A stretch of 64,000 nt of DNA from Setomelanomma holmii (lineage: Eukaryota; Ascomycota; Dothideomycetes; Pleosporales; Phaeosphaeriaceae). A program made the position numbers and the translations under genes. Below, piece after piece: positions 31,325 to 41,813 of this stretch. How positions within the stretch are numbered: position 1 is the first letter of the stretch; the number at the start of each line of letters is the position of its first letter. The notes under the pieces are model-generated. The model made no database searches. It was given only the letters and a program-made list of their open reading frames with translations, and was not told where the DNA came from. The DNA lies in assembly GCA_010015745.1 (NCBI GenBank), contig ML978155.1, positions 186,001 to 250,000 of the forward strand, written 5' to 3'.

Positions 31325-34025
31325 TCACCAATTCCATGTATTGGTTGTGCCAGTGTACGGGTCATCGTACATGGGAGGCATGGGTAGCATATCGGATACA
31401 GGCTGTATATCCAAGCTTTGACCGGCGCTACGCGGTAACAGAAAGTCGTCCAGGCCACCGAACTCGGACATATACTGTGGCTCAGAAGGAGCGTGCCAGC
31501 CTCCTGAGTCGTGTAGATATCCTTCCCCATACAAACCAAGAGTTTCGTGCTCAAACAGGCTTGCAAAGTCGGCTTGATTGATACCGCTTCTCAGAGTATT
31601 GAGAGTGGCTTTCAGACCTAGCCCGGCGACAGGATCGTCCTGGCGCAGCCATTGCAGCCAGCGTATTAGCTTGGTCACTGGCAGAACGAGATCTGACTGC
31701 GTGCCGATCGTCACTTGGGGTGACATGGCAAGCAGGAAGATGGCCATCGCTCTCATGATGTAATGGGCCAGGCACCACCATGGACCATTTCGGAAGATAC
31801 GCTCGTCTGGTTCGTCCGGTAAAAGTCGCGTAACACCTCGCGCGGCCTGGACACAATCTCTGGCCGTGGTGTGCAAGATGTGTCGCGTTTGAACATTCAG
31901 GTTCTGGTGTCTTGGCTGTGGAGATAGACACAGGCGAGTGACGACGATCATCGAATCGAACCAGCTGAACTGGACCATGAGACGCTCTCGGTCTGATATC
32001 TGGGGTAGCAGGGCTTCGAGTTCAGATTTCAATCTGATGACACGATCCTGAACGTCCTCCCAAGGTAGTGTTGCTGCTCTGATTGAGTATAAAGACGACA
32101 GCGCCCATTGTGTGGTGACTGTGATCTTGGTGTAAACCTGTAGCATTGATATTGATTGCAGACCAGGTTGGCCTATGGGGAGATCCTGTGGAAGGGGCAC
32201 GTTGCAATCCTGGACAGGAAACGCAATTGGTCGGCCCAGTATGGAGCTTAAAAGGCACTCCAGCGAGCGAAGGCTCCACCAGGTCTTTGCAAGCATTTCG
32301 GACCTTCCGAGGTATGGGTAGTCATCCTGACATTTGATATGAAGGTTGAGAGCGACGCCGAAACGAAGCGCTACACCTACAGCAAGCCACGCTCTGAGTC
32401 AATGTTAGCATCATTTCCTGAACCCTTGAGGCGAGCCTTGATATGAAGAGCTCCGAGTATGAGCTTGCTGGTACCGCGCTTTGGCTTCACAAGCTTCGAC
32501 AGAGGGTATGAAGGCACAGTGATCTTGGCCAAGAGCAGGGCAGGACGCTCTAACTACTCACTTTTCGATTTGATGAACTGTCAGATAGTACAGTGACAAG
32601 AGGCCATGGCACTACAAATGTCAGAGCGTCCATTTGGTAATTCAGGACAGTCTCACCTGGACTTGCAGTATATCAAGCTCCGTAATCATGAGTGCTGAGT
32701 CTTTGAGACCAAGAAGCTGAATGGCTCTGCTGATGTAGGATATATCTTCTCGTTCGCGATTGCCACTCGAATGCGCGTTTCGATTGGCTACATATGAATG
32801 TCTCGCGCCGATGGCCAGGACCAGATTGAAGACTGCGAGCCACCTATTGGTCACTTCCTCCTGTACGTCGTAGTATCGTTGAGCTTGAGCTTCGAACCCG
32901 TATGGAAGCAGAGGTATCCAGTCATGGCATGTTCGCAGAAAATGCGGAATCAGTCGATATGCGATGGCAGGCGGAGGTGTTTCGTAAATAGCGACAAACG
33001 GATCGATGTCAAGATCGCGATTGGGGAGGTAGAAGCTCGCGTTGGGCGCATATTTGAGTGTCGCGCTGCCAGAGATGTCTGAGGAGAATGCAGCACTAGG
33101 GCCTACTGTTAGGTCGTCCTGCACATCAGGTTCCCAATGTATGCCTCCGGCCTCTTTGTTCGGTACGAAATCTGAGTCGTGGCCATCCGCCCAGAAGTTC
33201 ATGATGTCGATATTGTCTGCAATCAGACTGACTGAATGTTTAGGATTATCGTGGAATTCTGCATCAACATTCGTAGGCGGTTGTGGGATGCCATCCGTTA
33301 CTGCATCAGGCAATGGAGGGTATTGTTCCTCTAACTTCGACATGTCAGTGAGCCTGTTCAACACCAGAAGAACGAAAGTGTTGAGCGAGTAGAATGCGCG
33401 TGTGGAAGCGAGACTTTCCACATGTTCTCGAAACACGTAACCATTGCCACAACAAAGTTACAGGCGTAGTCAGTCCCTCAATGTCGGTGTCTTGAAGTGT
33501 AAAGTATAAAGAAGGATACGCTAGTGCTATGAGGGAGGAAGAAGCCCTACCTCGTCAAGCACATCCTCGATCTTCTCACGGTTGGAGACATTTGCGCTTA
33601 GTCTGAGCTCATTGACTAGCTCAACGAGCAGCTGTTTCTGCGTTGTGAGCTCTCTGACACGATCGCGTCGATTGTCCTCGTACTCGCAGGCCAGATCTTC
33701 AGCTGCACAGCCGGTACACGGTGTTCCCCCGGAGCATCTGGATTCTGGTGGTGGTGTTAGATCCACGTTTTGTACCAGCGCCAATGCTGCTAAATGGAGC
33801 CTCACTTCGCTTTCGGCATGCCTTGCACTAGCCGAGAAAGTCAGCCACATTTGACCACGTCTCAGTTGAAAATGGTGGTTCTGAACTGACAGCTTTTTGG
33901 GCTCGTGGTTTCCGTGCAGATGCGCGCGAGGGAGATTTGGGTCTGTCTTGCCTAGGTATCAAGGCTCGGCCGCCGTGAAAGTCAACCTCTGGAACCGCCG
34001 AACGAATAGAACTGTTCTGCATCAT
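31325..34025 (-). CDS. Zn(II)2Cys6 transcription factor
   Basis: Six exons by hand: 34025-33891, 33827-33806, 33744-33551, 33334-32657, 32611-32562, 32393-31325; 715 residues. The 22-nt second exon completes the binuclear cluster, giving CKACRKRKSRC, then SGGTPCTGC and AAEDLAC, an exact CX2CX6CX5CX2CX6C. A coiled-coil linker follows (TQKQLLVELVNELRL). The fungal regulatory 'middle homology' region covers the rest: YRLIPHFLRTCHDWIPLL, LQVQCHGLLSLYYLTVHQIEK, WLAVGVALRFGVALNLH, EMLAKTWWSLRSLECLLS. Intron 3 (33550-33335, 216 nt) is the least certain join; it could hide a small exon. Intron 5 is 168 nt. As a neighbour of a pectin lyase and a transporter on one side, it is a candidate local regulator. 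Confidence 0.85.
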
Positions 34026-34459
34026 CGCGGACCCATCATGTACGGGTTGGTAATGTTAAAATGGGGGTTGCCATGTTTTGTTCGAGATGGTGGTGGCAAT
34101 GGTGGCCTGGACAGCTAACGCGTCTGATTGGTCGGCCGGAAAGCGCGCCCGTCCGAATGGCAGGCGCGGCCGCAGCCACTCAAGCACGAATCAGGATAGA
34201 TCTCGATGCCATCGAACATCGAGATGGAATCGAGAACATCGATGCAAATGTTCCAGATAGACCCCGCTGAGCCCATTGCTAATCCCAGCTCATTCGTCTA
34301 GCTTGTACAAGTACGACAGCTAGAAAATCCGGCATATGCACTGCTGCAAATATAGTTTAGGTGTGCATTGGCACCAGTCAACACGGGAGATGAGCAGCCA
34401 GTTTGTAATCGGAAGTAAATGGGTGATGTCATTTTCGATATAATCTACATGCTGGTCGC
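34026..34459. other. 434-base spacer between lyase and regulator genes
   Basis: Should contain the regulator's promoter and the lyase 3' end. No gene. Confidence 0.5.
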
Positions 34460-36507
34460 TTACTTGACTTCTAGCCGCAGAGCATCGTATTGGACGTATA
34501 CGCTCTGTGGTAATACTGCGCTTTCGTAGTCCGTGGCATTGTATGGAAGACTTAACACGAACGTATTCTCTCCCGCCGTCAGCAGGGTCGAGTCAAAGAC
34601 GAACTTGTGTGCCAAATTCTGGAGACTTGGATTAGTGCTCGTTACACATTTCATGCACGCTGCCGTTGGTCACTTACATAGCAGAGCACTGCAGATCTCA
34701 CTGCACAGGAGGACGACTTGTCGTACGGGATGATCCAAGAATCCAGATCATGCCCATTTACACTGACTGTATACGGAAGATTCGAGTATGGCTCACTGGC
34801 GTTGAAGACATCCGTGTTGCCAGCAGCAGTCTTAGCGCCGGCAAGTTGGACTGTAAAAGTCGCCATCGTTTTCTTCTGCAATTGACGCGCTTCTGCATCG
34901 AAGAGTATCGTCCAATTGTTGATGTTATCGTAGACGGGTTGCGGTCGCACGTTGTTCGCATAGCCACCAAACACACTCCAATGAACGTAATTGAGCGCCG
35001 TAGATTCGTCATCACGACCAACTTTATACTCGACGCCGCTCGGGTATTCCGTTGGGAAGTCATACGCTGCCCAGTAAAGCCGATACTGTTCAGTGAGCAG
35101 AGGGTGATCGGGAGATGGGGCATACCCATGACGGTACTCGCCTGACGACTTGTCTGGCGTTCCGATGCGCCACAACTCAGTCCCTGCGCTTTCAGCTTTC
35201 CAATGTGCCGTCACCTTGGTTGCCTTTGATGCCGCCACCACAATGTTATCTTGAGTGTAGTCGCCAAAGGTACCGTCCGCATACACGGTCAATCGATAAG
35301 TGCCAGCTTTGACTCGAGGAAGAGTGACCTTTCCGCTCTTGTCAATATCAGCCCAATACTGGTAAGCTTTTGGGTCGTAGACATTGTCTTGAAAGTCACG
35401 ACCGCTTTCTGCGAGGACTGCAATAGCGTTTTTCGCTCCTCTGGGTAGGTCAACTTTTGCTTCGACAGAGCCGCGCCCGGACGAGGGCACCAGATTCGGC
35501 ACATATTTGGATATGGCATCGTAGAGCTCGGCGTTCCAGCCCGGCCTCAGGCCGTACTGTTCTGCATCTTCGCGCAGCTCTTCGAGGCTTCCGCCCTTGT
35601 TGAAATGGAAATACTGCGGCCCGAAAGTACGGTCGAAACCGTTAGTGATATTGGGTGTTTGGTCTCCATGGTGGTTAGACACCATGTAGTTGTACACGAT
35701 ACCGTCAACGACAAGGTCGCTATGCAAGGGACCATTGTAGTAAGTCTCTATTGTGTTGTGTACCAGCCAGGCTCCTAAAGTCGAGCCATTTCCGCTGCCA
35801 GACCCATCTGCGTACATGCCGTGAGCCTTGTGATCTCTCCAGGTATCCTGGAAGGTGTACTTAGTGAAGTAATCACCCACACCCTGTACGTAGGGGTCTT
35901 GAGGATTGGCAAGCTTCCAAGTGGCATCTTGGACTACGATTTGACCCGTAGTGTCGGGCCGTGGCGCAGAAAACTTCTCGTTTGTCACAACGTGGGTGAA
36001 GAGTGCAGGCTCGTGGTTTGGCCGGAACAGAGTACGGAACTCTTGCAGGTTCCTAAGGAACGGCGTGGTCTCGTTGTGGTACACGATGCGACTGAAGGTG
36101 TGTAACCCTGTCTCTCCTTCTTTCAAGAACCAATATTGTTCCAAACGCTGGCCCGTAGGAGTGTAGGTCTCGCCCATGCTTATGCCTCCATACTGCTTCC
36201 CAGTAGAGTCCTTCCCTTGATACAACTTGTATGTTACATTTTTGCCACGACCCGGTGTCCAGAATCCACTTGGTGTGCAGTAGCAGTCGAGGTAGGGTCC
36301 CACTCCGGTATTTCCACTAGCATCCTCGTTGCCCAGCAGGTTTTGGCCATCGAGCTTGAGAATGTTGATGTACCCACGAGTTTTGCTAACTGAAGCGACA
36401 AGACGTTCATTGGCGAGGGTTATACTGCTGTTTGTTTCCGTTGCGTTCAGGTACGCCCAGGCTGTCGATGAGAGCAAGAAGAGAGACGAGACCAGGGAAG
36501 AGCGCAT
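34460..36507 (-). CDS. secreted rhamnogalacturonan lyase, family PL4
   Basis: Two exons, 36507-34678 and 34618-34460; the 59-nt intron (GTAAGT, CACTAAT, TCTCCAG) is in phase 0; 662 residues, usual for the longer PL4 enzymes. The protein begins with a signal peptide (about 1-18, ...STAWA). The catalytic beta-sandwich follows (LANERLVASVSKTRGYINIL; YLDCYCTPSGFWTPG; GETGLHTFSRIVYHNE; NYMVSNHHGDQTPNI), then a fibronectin-like domain (KAGTYRLTVYADGTFGDY) and a carbohydrate-binding-like C-terminal domain (LAHKFVFDSTLLTAGENTF, YDALRLEVK). It cleaves the rhamnose-galacturonic acid backbone of rhamnogalacturonan I by beta-elimination, outside the cell. Many N-glycosylation sequons. Divergent from the MFS gene, same strand as the regulator. 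Confidence 0.94.
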
Positions 36508-37179
36508 CTTGACCGTGGGGCGACGCGGTTGCGCTTTGTTATCCTAAGTCGAGTCTCCATCTTTACCCCGGTACCTATATACCTGGTTTACGGGAAAATT
36601 AATGATTGTTCAGCGGGATGATCGCCGTTAGATCCTGGGGTAGTGAGGAGAGAAAATTAAGGGGGCAGGCTAATCTGGGGATTCTGTGCATTTCGGTGCA
36701 ACACGCACCGAATGCCGCGGATGCAGGGCTCTGACCATCGACTCCGCAGCCCGTCATGATACTTGGCATCATTGCATTCGACTATCCGAATGCTCGACGA
36801 AACATATCATCTGTGAGCCGCGTGCGCGGTCTGATGTTGTGCGCGGGAAGCTATGCGGTTCAAGCACATCGTCAGGGAACCGTTTGTATCGACCACATCG
36901 ATTCTTGTAATTGCGCATCAAGTCAATCATTTGAGTCGTTTTAGGCAAGGCTGCATGCAGAAAGCGAGATGCATTGTGGGTGGATCAGACTGTGTCCACG
37001 AGATGCAGTCAGTTGATCGGACGCTAAAAGCGTAGTGCTTTGCGTCATACGCTTAGCGGCACCTTCCTTATCACACTCCTTGACCGCCAAAAGACAAACT
37101 TCATACCTCCGTACATTGCAACCACAGGGAGAACTCTGGTGAAGCTTCAGGGCGTTGCGGCACCTATCAAAGCAGGAGA
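36508..37179. promoter_or_regulatory. shared divergent promoter, PL4 lyase / MFS transporter
   Basis: 672 bases between two start codons. A TATATACC stretch lies about 65 bases upstream of the lyase ATG on the minus strand. A GGCTAA hexamer, the core of the XlnR-type site known in fungi, occurs near 36667. No gene inside. Confidence 0.45.
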
Positions 37180-38712
37180 ATGAGCTCCAGCCGCCGCGAG
37201 GTTGAGCCTCTACTGTCGACCCAACGATCTACTGTCGTTGCTTTCGCTCCCAACGACCCAGAAGACCCCAGGAACTGGACTCCACTTCGAAAATGGCTCA
37301 TGGTAGCAGCCATTATACCCATTGACCTCAGCGTCTCATGGGGCGCGTCCGGCTTTTCTCCAGTTGCTGGTGACTTCGCAAAAGATGTTGGAGTTTCAAC
37401 TCAGGTCGCAACTTTGGGCTTGAGCCTCTACGTATTGGGTCTCGCGTTCGGCCCAATGACGCTAGCGCCGCTTTCAGAGTACTTTGGCCGACGACCCGTG
37501 TATATCGTCTCGTACGGAATCTTTCTCCTATTACTTTTAGGCACAACATATGTGGAAAGGCTTGCACCTTTCCTTGTCTTACGACTTCTCTCTGGCTACT
37601 TCGCATCCACGACAATCTCAAATTTTGGAGGAACCATCGCTGATCTATTCCACCAACATGACACTGGCCCTGCCATGAGCTTATTCCTGTGGGCGGCAAC
37701 GGGAGGCTCACCTACCGGTTTCGTGCTCTTCTCGTTCATTGCACAAGGCAGAGGCTGGCACGAGGTGTTTCGCATCATGCTTTTCATTTGCTTCGCCTTC
37801 TGGATCGTCTTGGTCGTTGCGCTTTATGCATTAGGCGAAACAAGACACAGTGTGATTCTGCTCGGAAGAGTGAAAGTGATGCGCCGGGCCACTGGGGTTG
37901 AGCGACTAGAAGTCCCAGACGAGATGAAACAACGAGGACCCAGGCAGCTGTTTGGTACTGCCCTCGCTCGCCCATTTCGATTTTTAGCTGGCGAAGCGAT
38001 CGTGCAATTTGGGGCCGCCTACAATGGCTTCCTCTACGGCCTCTCGTTCTTGTTCAACGGTGCCTTCCATATGATTTTCGGTCCTAGCGGTTACGGTTAT
38101 GACACCGTTGGGGTCGGGGTATCATTCCTTGGCATTGTCTTTGGCATCACCCTCGGGCTGTTTACCAACATCTTCCAGGAGCGTTACTATCAGCGACGAG
38201 TAACCCAGGATGGACGTCGCGACGTTCCTGAAGCGAGAGTGCACCATGCAAAGGCGGCTGCCATCGTCCTACCTCTGTCACTGCTCGCTTTTGCGTTCTT
38301 AGCAACTCCGACCATCCATCCTCTTTTTCCAGTCCTCGCATCAGCATTCTGGGGTTGGTCCTTTTACACATTGAGTAAGTGAAGGCTATACCGCCATGTC
38401 TAGACATGATTTTATTGACCGCGCATAGTCCTCATGACCTTGACATACACTGAGGATGCCTACAAGACCTTCTCAGCTTCGGCATTAGCCGGAATCGGGC
38501 TAGTAAGGAATCTCGCGGGTGCGAGCTTTCCGCTCGTTGGTCGAGTCCTTTTCCTACATGTTGGCACACGAAGCGCAAGCCTGGTTCTTATGGGGATCGC
38601 TGCATGTTTGGTGCCGATTCCTTTTATTCTAGACAGGAAGGGGAGTTCATTACGTAAAAGAAGTCCATGGGCTGCAGCTCATGAGGATGACGATGATTCC
38701 GATGACGACTAA
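37180..38712 (+). CDS. major facilitator superfamily transporter (DHA1-like)
   Basis: Two exons, 37180-38374 and 38429-38712; the 54-nt intron is in phase 1; 492 residues, about 12 helices. The N-terminal NDPEDPRNWTPLRKW signature marks the fungal drug/H+ antiporter-like group. The loop 2-3 motif is EYFGRRPVYI. The C-terminal exon provides TLTYTEDAYKTFSASALAG and an Asp-rich tail (DDDDSDDD). The central cytosolic loop between helices 6 and 7 is moderately long. Members of this group export drugs or carry small metabolites in the plasma membrane. Sharing a promoter with a rhamnogalacturonan lyase suggests uptake or export linked to pectin, but the substrate cannot be read from sequence. Confidence 0.9.
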
Positions 38713-39566
38713 GTTGTTGTCCATCGAAGTGGACATTGGAGGAGCGGACATGCAACGTAGCTTTCAGCTTCTGCAGCAGCCTCGAAAAGCTGGAACCTCA
38801 AGGGCACTTCTGCGCGTCACTAGAACCTTGGACGAAATATGGACGCCATGTGTGCGCCTCAATGATTCGGATGCGGTGGGCCAGACTGCGTGGTCGCATG
38901 GCGCAGCCCTGGAGTCGCCAAGACAAACCCACGTGATTTTGTCTCTCCCACTGAATTCGTGTCCATCATTGGATCAAACAATGCATGACGCATCTACGAA
39001 GCGCGACAATCATGTTTCAACCTGTGGGACCTGTCTAGTTTCAATCATGTTCGCCAAATGTTCTTGAAGCTTCCGACCCAATCATCGAGGTTCCACAGCT
39101 AGCGGCCCGGCGCTTAGCGTCCGATCTTGCGCTGGCCGTACTATCAACCCGCTGCATCTATTCATAGATTCTCTTGAGCATCGTGAACATATGAGACGGG
39201 CAACGGGTCTTGATATTGTTCTCTAGCCTTTGAGTTTCATTCCGTCTGGTGAGCGTTCCGTGAACGTTCCTTTCCTTCACCGTCTTTCTCTCTTTCTGTC
39301 CTGTCATTCCAGCATTACTTCGGCGTCAATCTACGAATTTAATCTCATACCCCCTTTTTCATTTCGTTCTGGAAACGTAATACCGACACCGAAAAAACAA
39401 CAAGACGTAACAGAAGAGACCGACATCAGGCATCGAACAACGAACAACGAATAGCGAACCACGACCTTTGAGAGACCAATCCAGCCATACATCACCACCT
39501 CATCAACGTAGCAAGCCTATAACTCGAGCTCTGGCCAACGTCTAAATCGAATCGCCATAGTCCAAC
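38713..39566. other. 854-base spacer with pyrimidine-rich leader
   Basis: The right half has a CT-rich tract (near 39260-39310) and an A/C-rich run before the next ATG, typical of a fungal promoter and leader. No gene. Confidence 0.5.
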
Positions 39567-39995
39567 ATGTCCTGCACCGCCGCGCCAGTCCCTGCGCCAC
39601 CAACATCCCTCACATCGTGTGCCGTTCCCGTTGGCGGCTCCAACTCAACCATCTTAGACGTTTGCTGCAATTCACACGTCAACAGCTTTGCAACATATGC
39701 AGCTCCAGGTGCCAGCAATGTGCGTTCAGACGACGGTTGCTTTCAGTTCTGCACAACAGACAACCCGGAGTACGTGTCTGGCTGCTTGACAAACACGCTC
39801 GGAGAGTACGCGAGCGCGATCAACTTCGAGTGCTTCAACGTGCCCAATGTCAAGAAGGATAGTGGCTCGGGTGCTGGTGGAGATGAAAGTGGGTATGGGA
39901 ACGCTGCGGGAAGGATTGGAGGAGGGAGGATAGGGTGGGCGATGGGTGTTGTTGTGGGATTGTCACTTGTTGGAGCGGTTCTTGAGACTGCGTAG
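39567..39995 (+). CDS. small 8-cysteine protein with hydrophobic C-terminus
   Basis: Single exon, 142 residues. Eight cysteines at about 3, 18, 33, 34, 58, 62, 73 and 89, including a CC pair. A Gly-rich spacer and a hydrophobic C-terminal segment (GWAMGVVVGLSLVGAVLE) follow, resembling a GPI signal or a membrane helix. No N-terminal signal peptide is seen from this ATG. Either an upstream signal-bearing exon has been missed, or the protein is inserted by its tail. The Cys pattern is reminiscent of small secreted fungal proteins; no family recognised. Confidence 0.7.
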   Translation: MSCTAAPVPAPPTSLTSCAVPVGGSNSTILDVCCNSHVNSFATYAAPGASNVRSDDGCFQFCTTDNPEYVSGCLTNTLGEYASAINFECFNVPNVKKDSGSGAGGDESGYGNAAGRIGGGRIGWAMGVVVGLSLVGAVLETA

Positions 39996-40176
39996 AGCTT
40001 TAATCATGTCTCAGGTATGACATCATGCACAGCTTCGACATTAGTGCATTGCAGGCGTTTCGACTCGATTGATGACTTAACGAAACATGAACACAAACTC
40101 CCTCTCAAGCGCATTTCCCAACTATCCAGCTATTCCCATATCAATCCGGCATCCCCTCTTCTTCCATTCATCCAAC

Positions 40177-41130
40177 TCACAACTCAACCTCAACAACCCC
40201 TCCTTTTCCCGTAGACACCCCACCCACAAGCCCACTTGTACTCACATACACCTTCCTCTCCTCACCCTTCCCTTTGCCAGCCAAAACAACACTCGTCCCA
40301 CCACTCACATCCAACCCACCAGACACCGTTCCATTGAGATGCACATGCTCGAATCGATCCACCAACGGCCTTACAACAAGCACACTCCCATCGTCCAGAA
40401 CCGCGAGATCATCAGGCCCACCAACGCTCTCGCCCTGCGCGATGATTTCGAATGGCCCCGTCGCGTGTCCGGTAGCGGAATTGACCTTGACACGGCCGAT
40501 TGTGTCGCGTGCGAAATTGGAGTAGTAGATGTAATCCGTGTGAGTTTTGGGATCAAGGTGGTATCGCAGACCGTTCACGCCCAACGGCAACGGCGCAGAA
40601 AAGTTTGCTTCGAGACTTTCATCTTGCAGGACGACCGAGTACGTGCGGGTTTTGAGGTTCAAGCCGACGATGTTGCCCGCCCAGGAATCTGCTAAGAGAA
40701 GAGTGTTTGGGGGCGAGAGCGTGAGGCCGTTGACCATGGATACGGTGGGTAGGTCGACGATTTTGTGAACGGTGGCTGGGCGAGAGCAGTCTGAGACGTC
40801 GATCGTCCAGATTGAAAACGATCCTTCGATGGGCGCGTTGGCTGGCGTTGTTGTTCCGACCGCGACGGCGAAGATGTCGTGTTGCAGCTCCGTGATGCCG
40901 AGGACGGAAGTTGCGTTTGGGAAACGGGTGACTAGGGAGGATGTGGCGGGCGTGACGTGCGGGTAAATAAGATGAACTTCTGGGCGGCCGATGACGGTGA
41001 CGAGCAGGGAGTGGTTGCGTGTAAGAGCGAGGTTTTCGAGCCAGGTTGAGTTTGGGAATTGGAAGACTGTGCGCACTGACGAAGCTGTCGCCGTAGCCAT
41101 AAGTGCTGTGAGGGTTGTGAGAAGCTTCAT
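40177..41130 (-). CDS. secreted SMP-30/gluconolactonase-like beta-propeller protein
   Basis: Single exon, 317 residues. Signal peptide at about 1-17 (MKLLTTLTALMATATAS). Propeller blades repeat hydrophobic-x-N-G/D-G patterns: LENLALTRNHSLLVTV, MVNGLTLSPPNTLLLADSW, GVNGLRYHLDPKTHTDYIYYS, GGPDDLAVLDDGSVLVV. NGL and PDD are the positions where SMP-30 enzymes bind a divalent metal. The family includes lactonases, but many secreted fungal members have no known substrate. Ends in a GGVVEVEL strand that would close the propeller. Confidence 0.8.
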   Translation of the reverse strand: MKLLTTLTALMATATASSVRTVFQFPNSTWLENLALTRNHSLLVTVIGRPEVHLIYPHVTPATSSLVTRFPNATSVLGITELQHDIFAVAVGTTTPANAPIEGSFSIWTIDVSDCSRPATVHKIVDLPTVSMVNGLTLSPPNTLLLADSWAGNIVGLNLKTRTYSVVLQDESLEANFSAPLPLGVNGLRYHLDPKTHTDYIYYSNFARDTIGRVKVNSATGHATGPFEIIAQGESVGGPDDLAVLDDGSVLVVRPLVDRFEHVHLNGTVSGGLDVSGGTSVVLAGKGKGEERKVYVSTSGLVGGVSTGKGGVVEVEL

Positions 41131-41813
41131 CGTAGTAGTCGTGGTGGTGAGAAAGGACTCTTTCTTCGAGATGATCAGAGGGTATGATCGAACTGGCTGC
41201 TGGATGACGGTCTTTTCATGCTGCGTGAAGGGAGGTCTTTATACCTTCGCAGACTCCATGGACATTGCTAACGGCTATAACGACACTGCGCCAAAAGCTC
41301 AGTCTCGTGCGTTTCCACGTCTGCTTAACAATCATAATATCAACCCGCGTTGCTCGATTTTCCATGAAGCTATACAAGCACACCTGACTTAGTAGTCCCA
41401 AAGCGGAAAGTTGTGCTAGCGCAAAGTCTGTGCGGTCTGTGCGAATGGATTCAGGCCTCTTCGCTGAATAATGATCGGGGATAATTCATGACGCAGAAAT
41501 GCATGGTACATCGGGAAACGAATGGATAGCCTCGCTTGCTTCCTCTATTTCGACCCTAAGGTAGCTTGCGCAGCTGAAGAAATGAGGCTGATGACAAATG
41601 GAGCAGTGCAGAAGAACCAAGAAACACAAACGTAAGGCGTCCCATGAGAAGCCTGAAGATGCGTAAAGGATGCTTTGGATTGATGCAATGCCAATGGGCT
41701 AATATTGTAATGGCGATGCTTCCCGTGTTGAAGTCATGTTGTGCTCCGTCCAAGTATGACGATAGCAATTGGAGCAAACCGTGGTATATACAAAACTCTA
41801 ATGCGACGAACTC
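41131..41813. other. 683-base spacer, no gene seen
   Basis: Promoter of the propeller gene and 3' end of the phosphate transporter gene. A CTTTATACC TATA-like element read on the minus strand lies near 41240. Confidence 0.45.
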
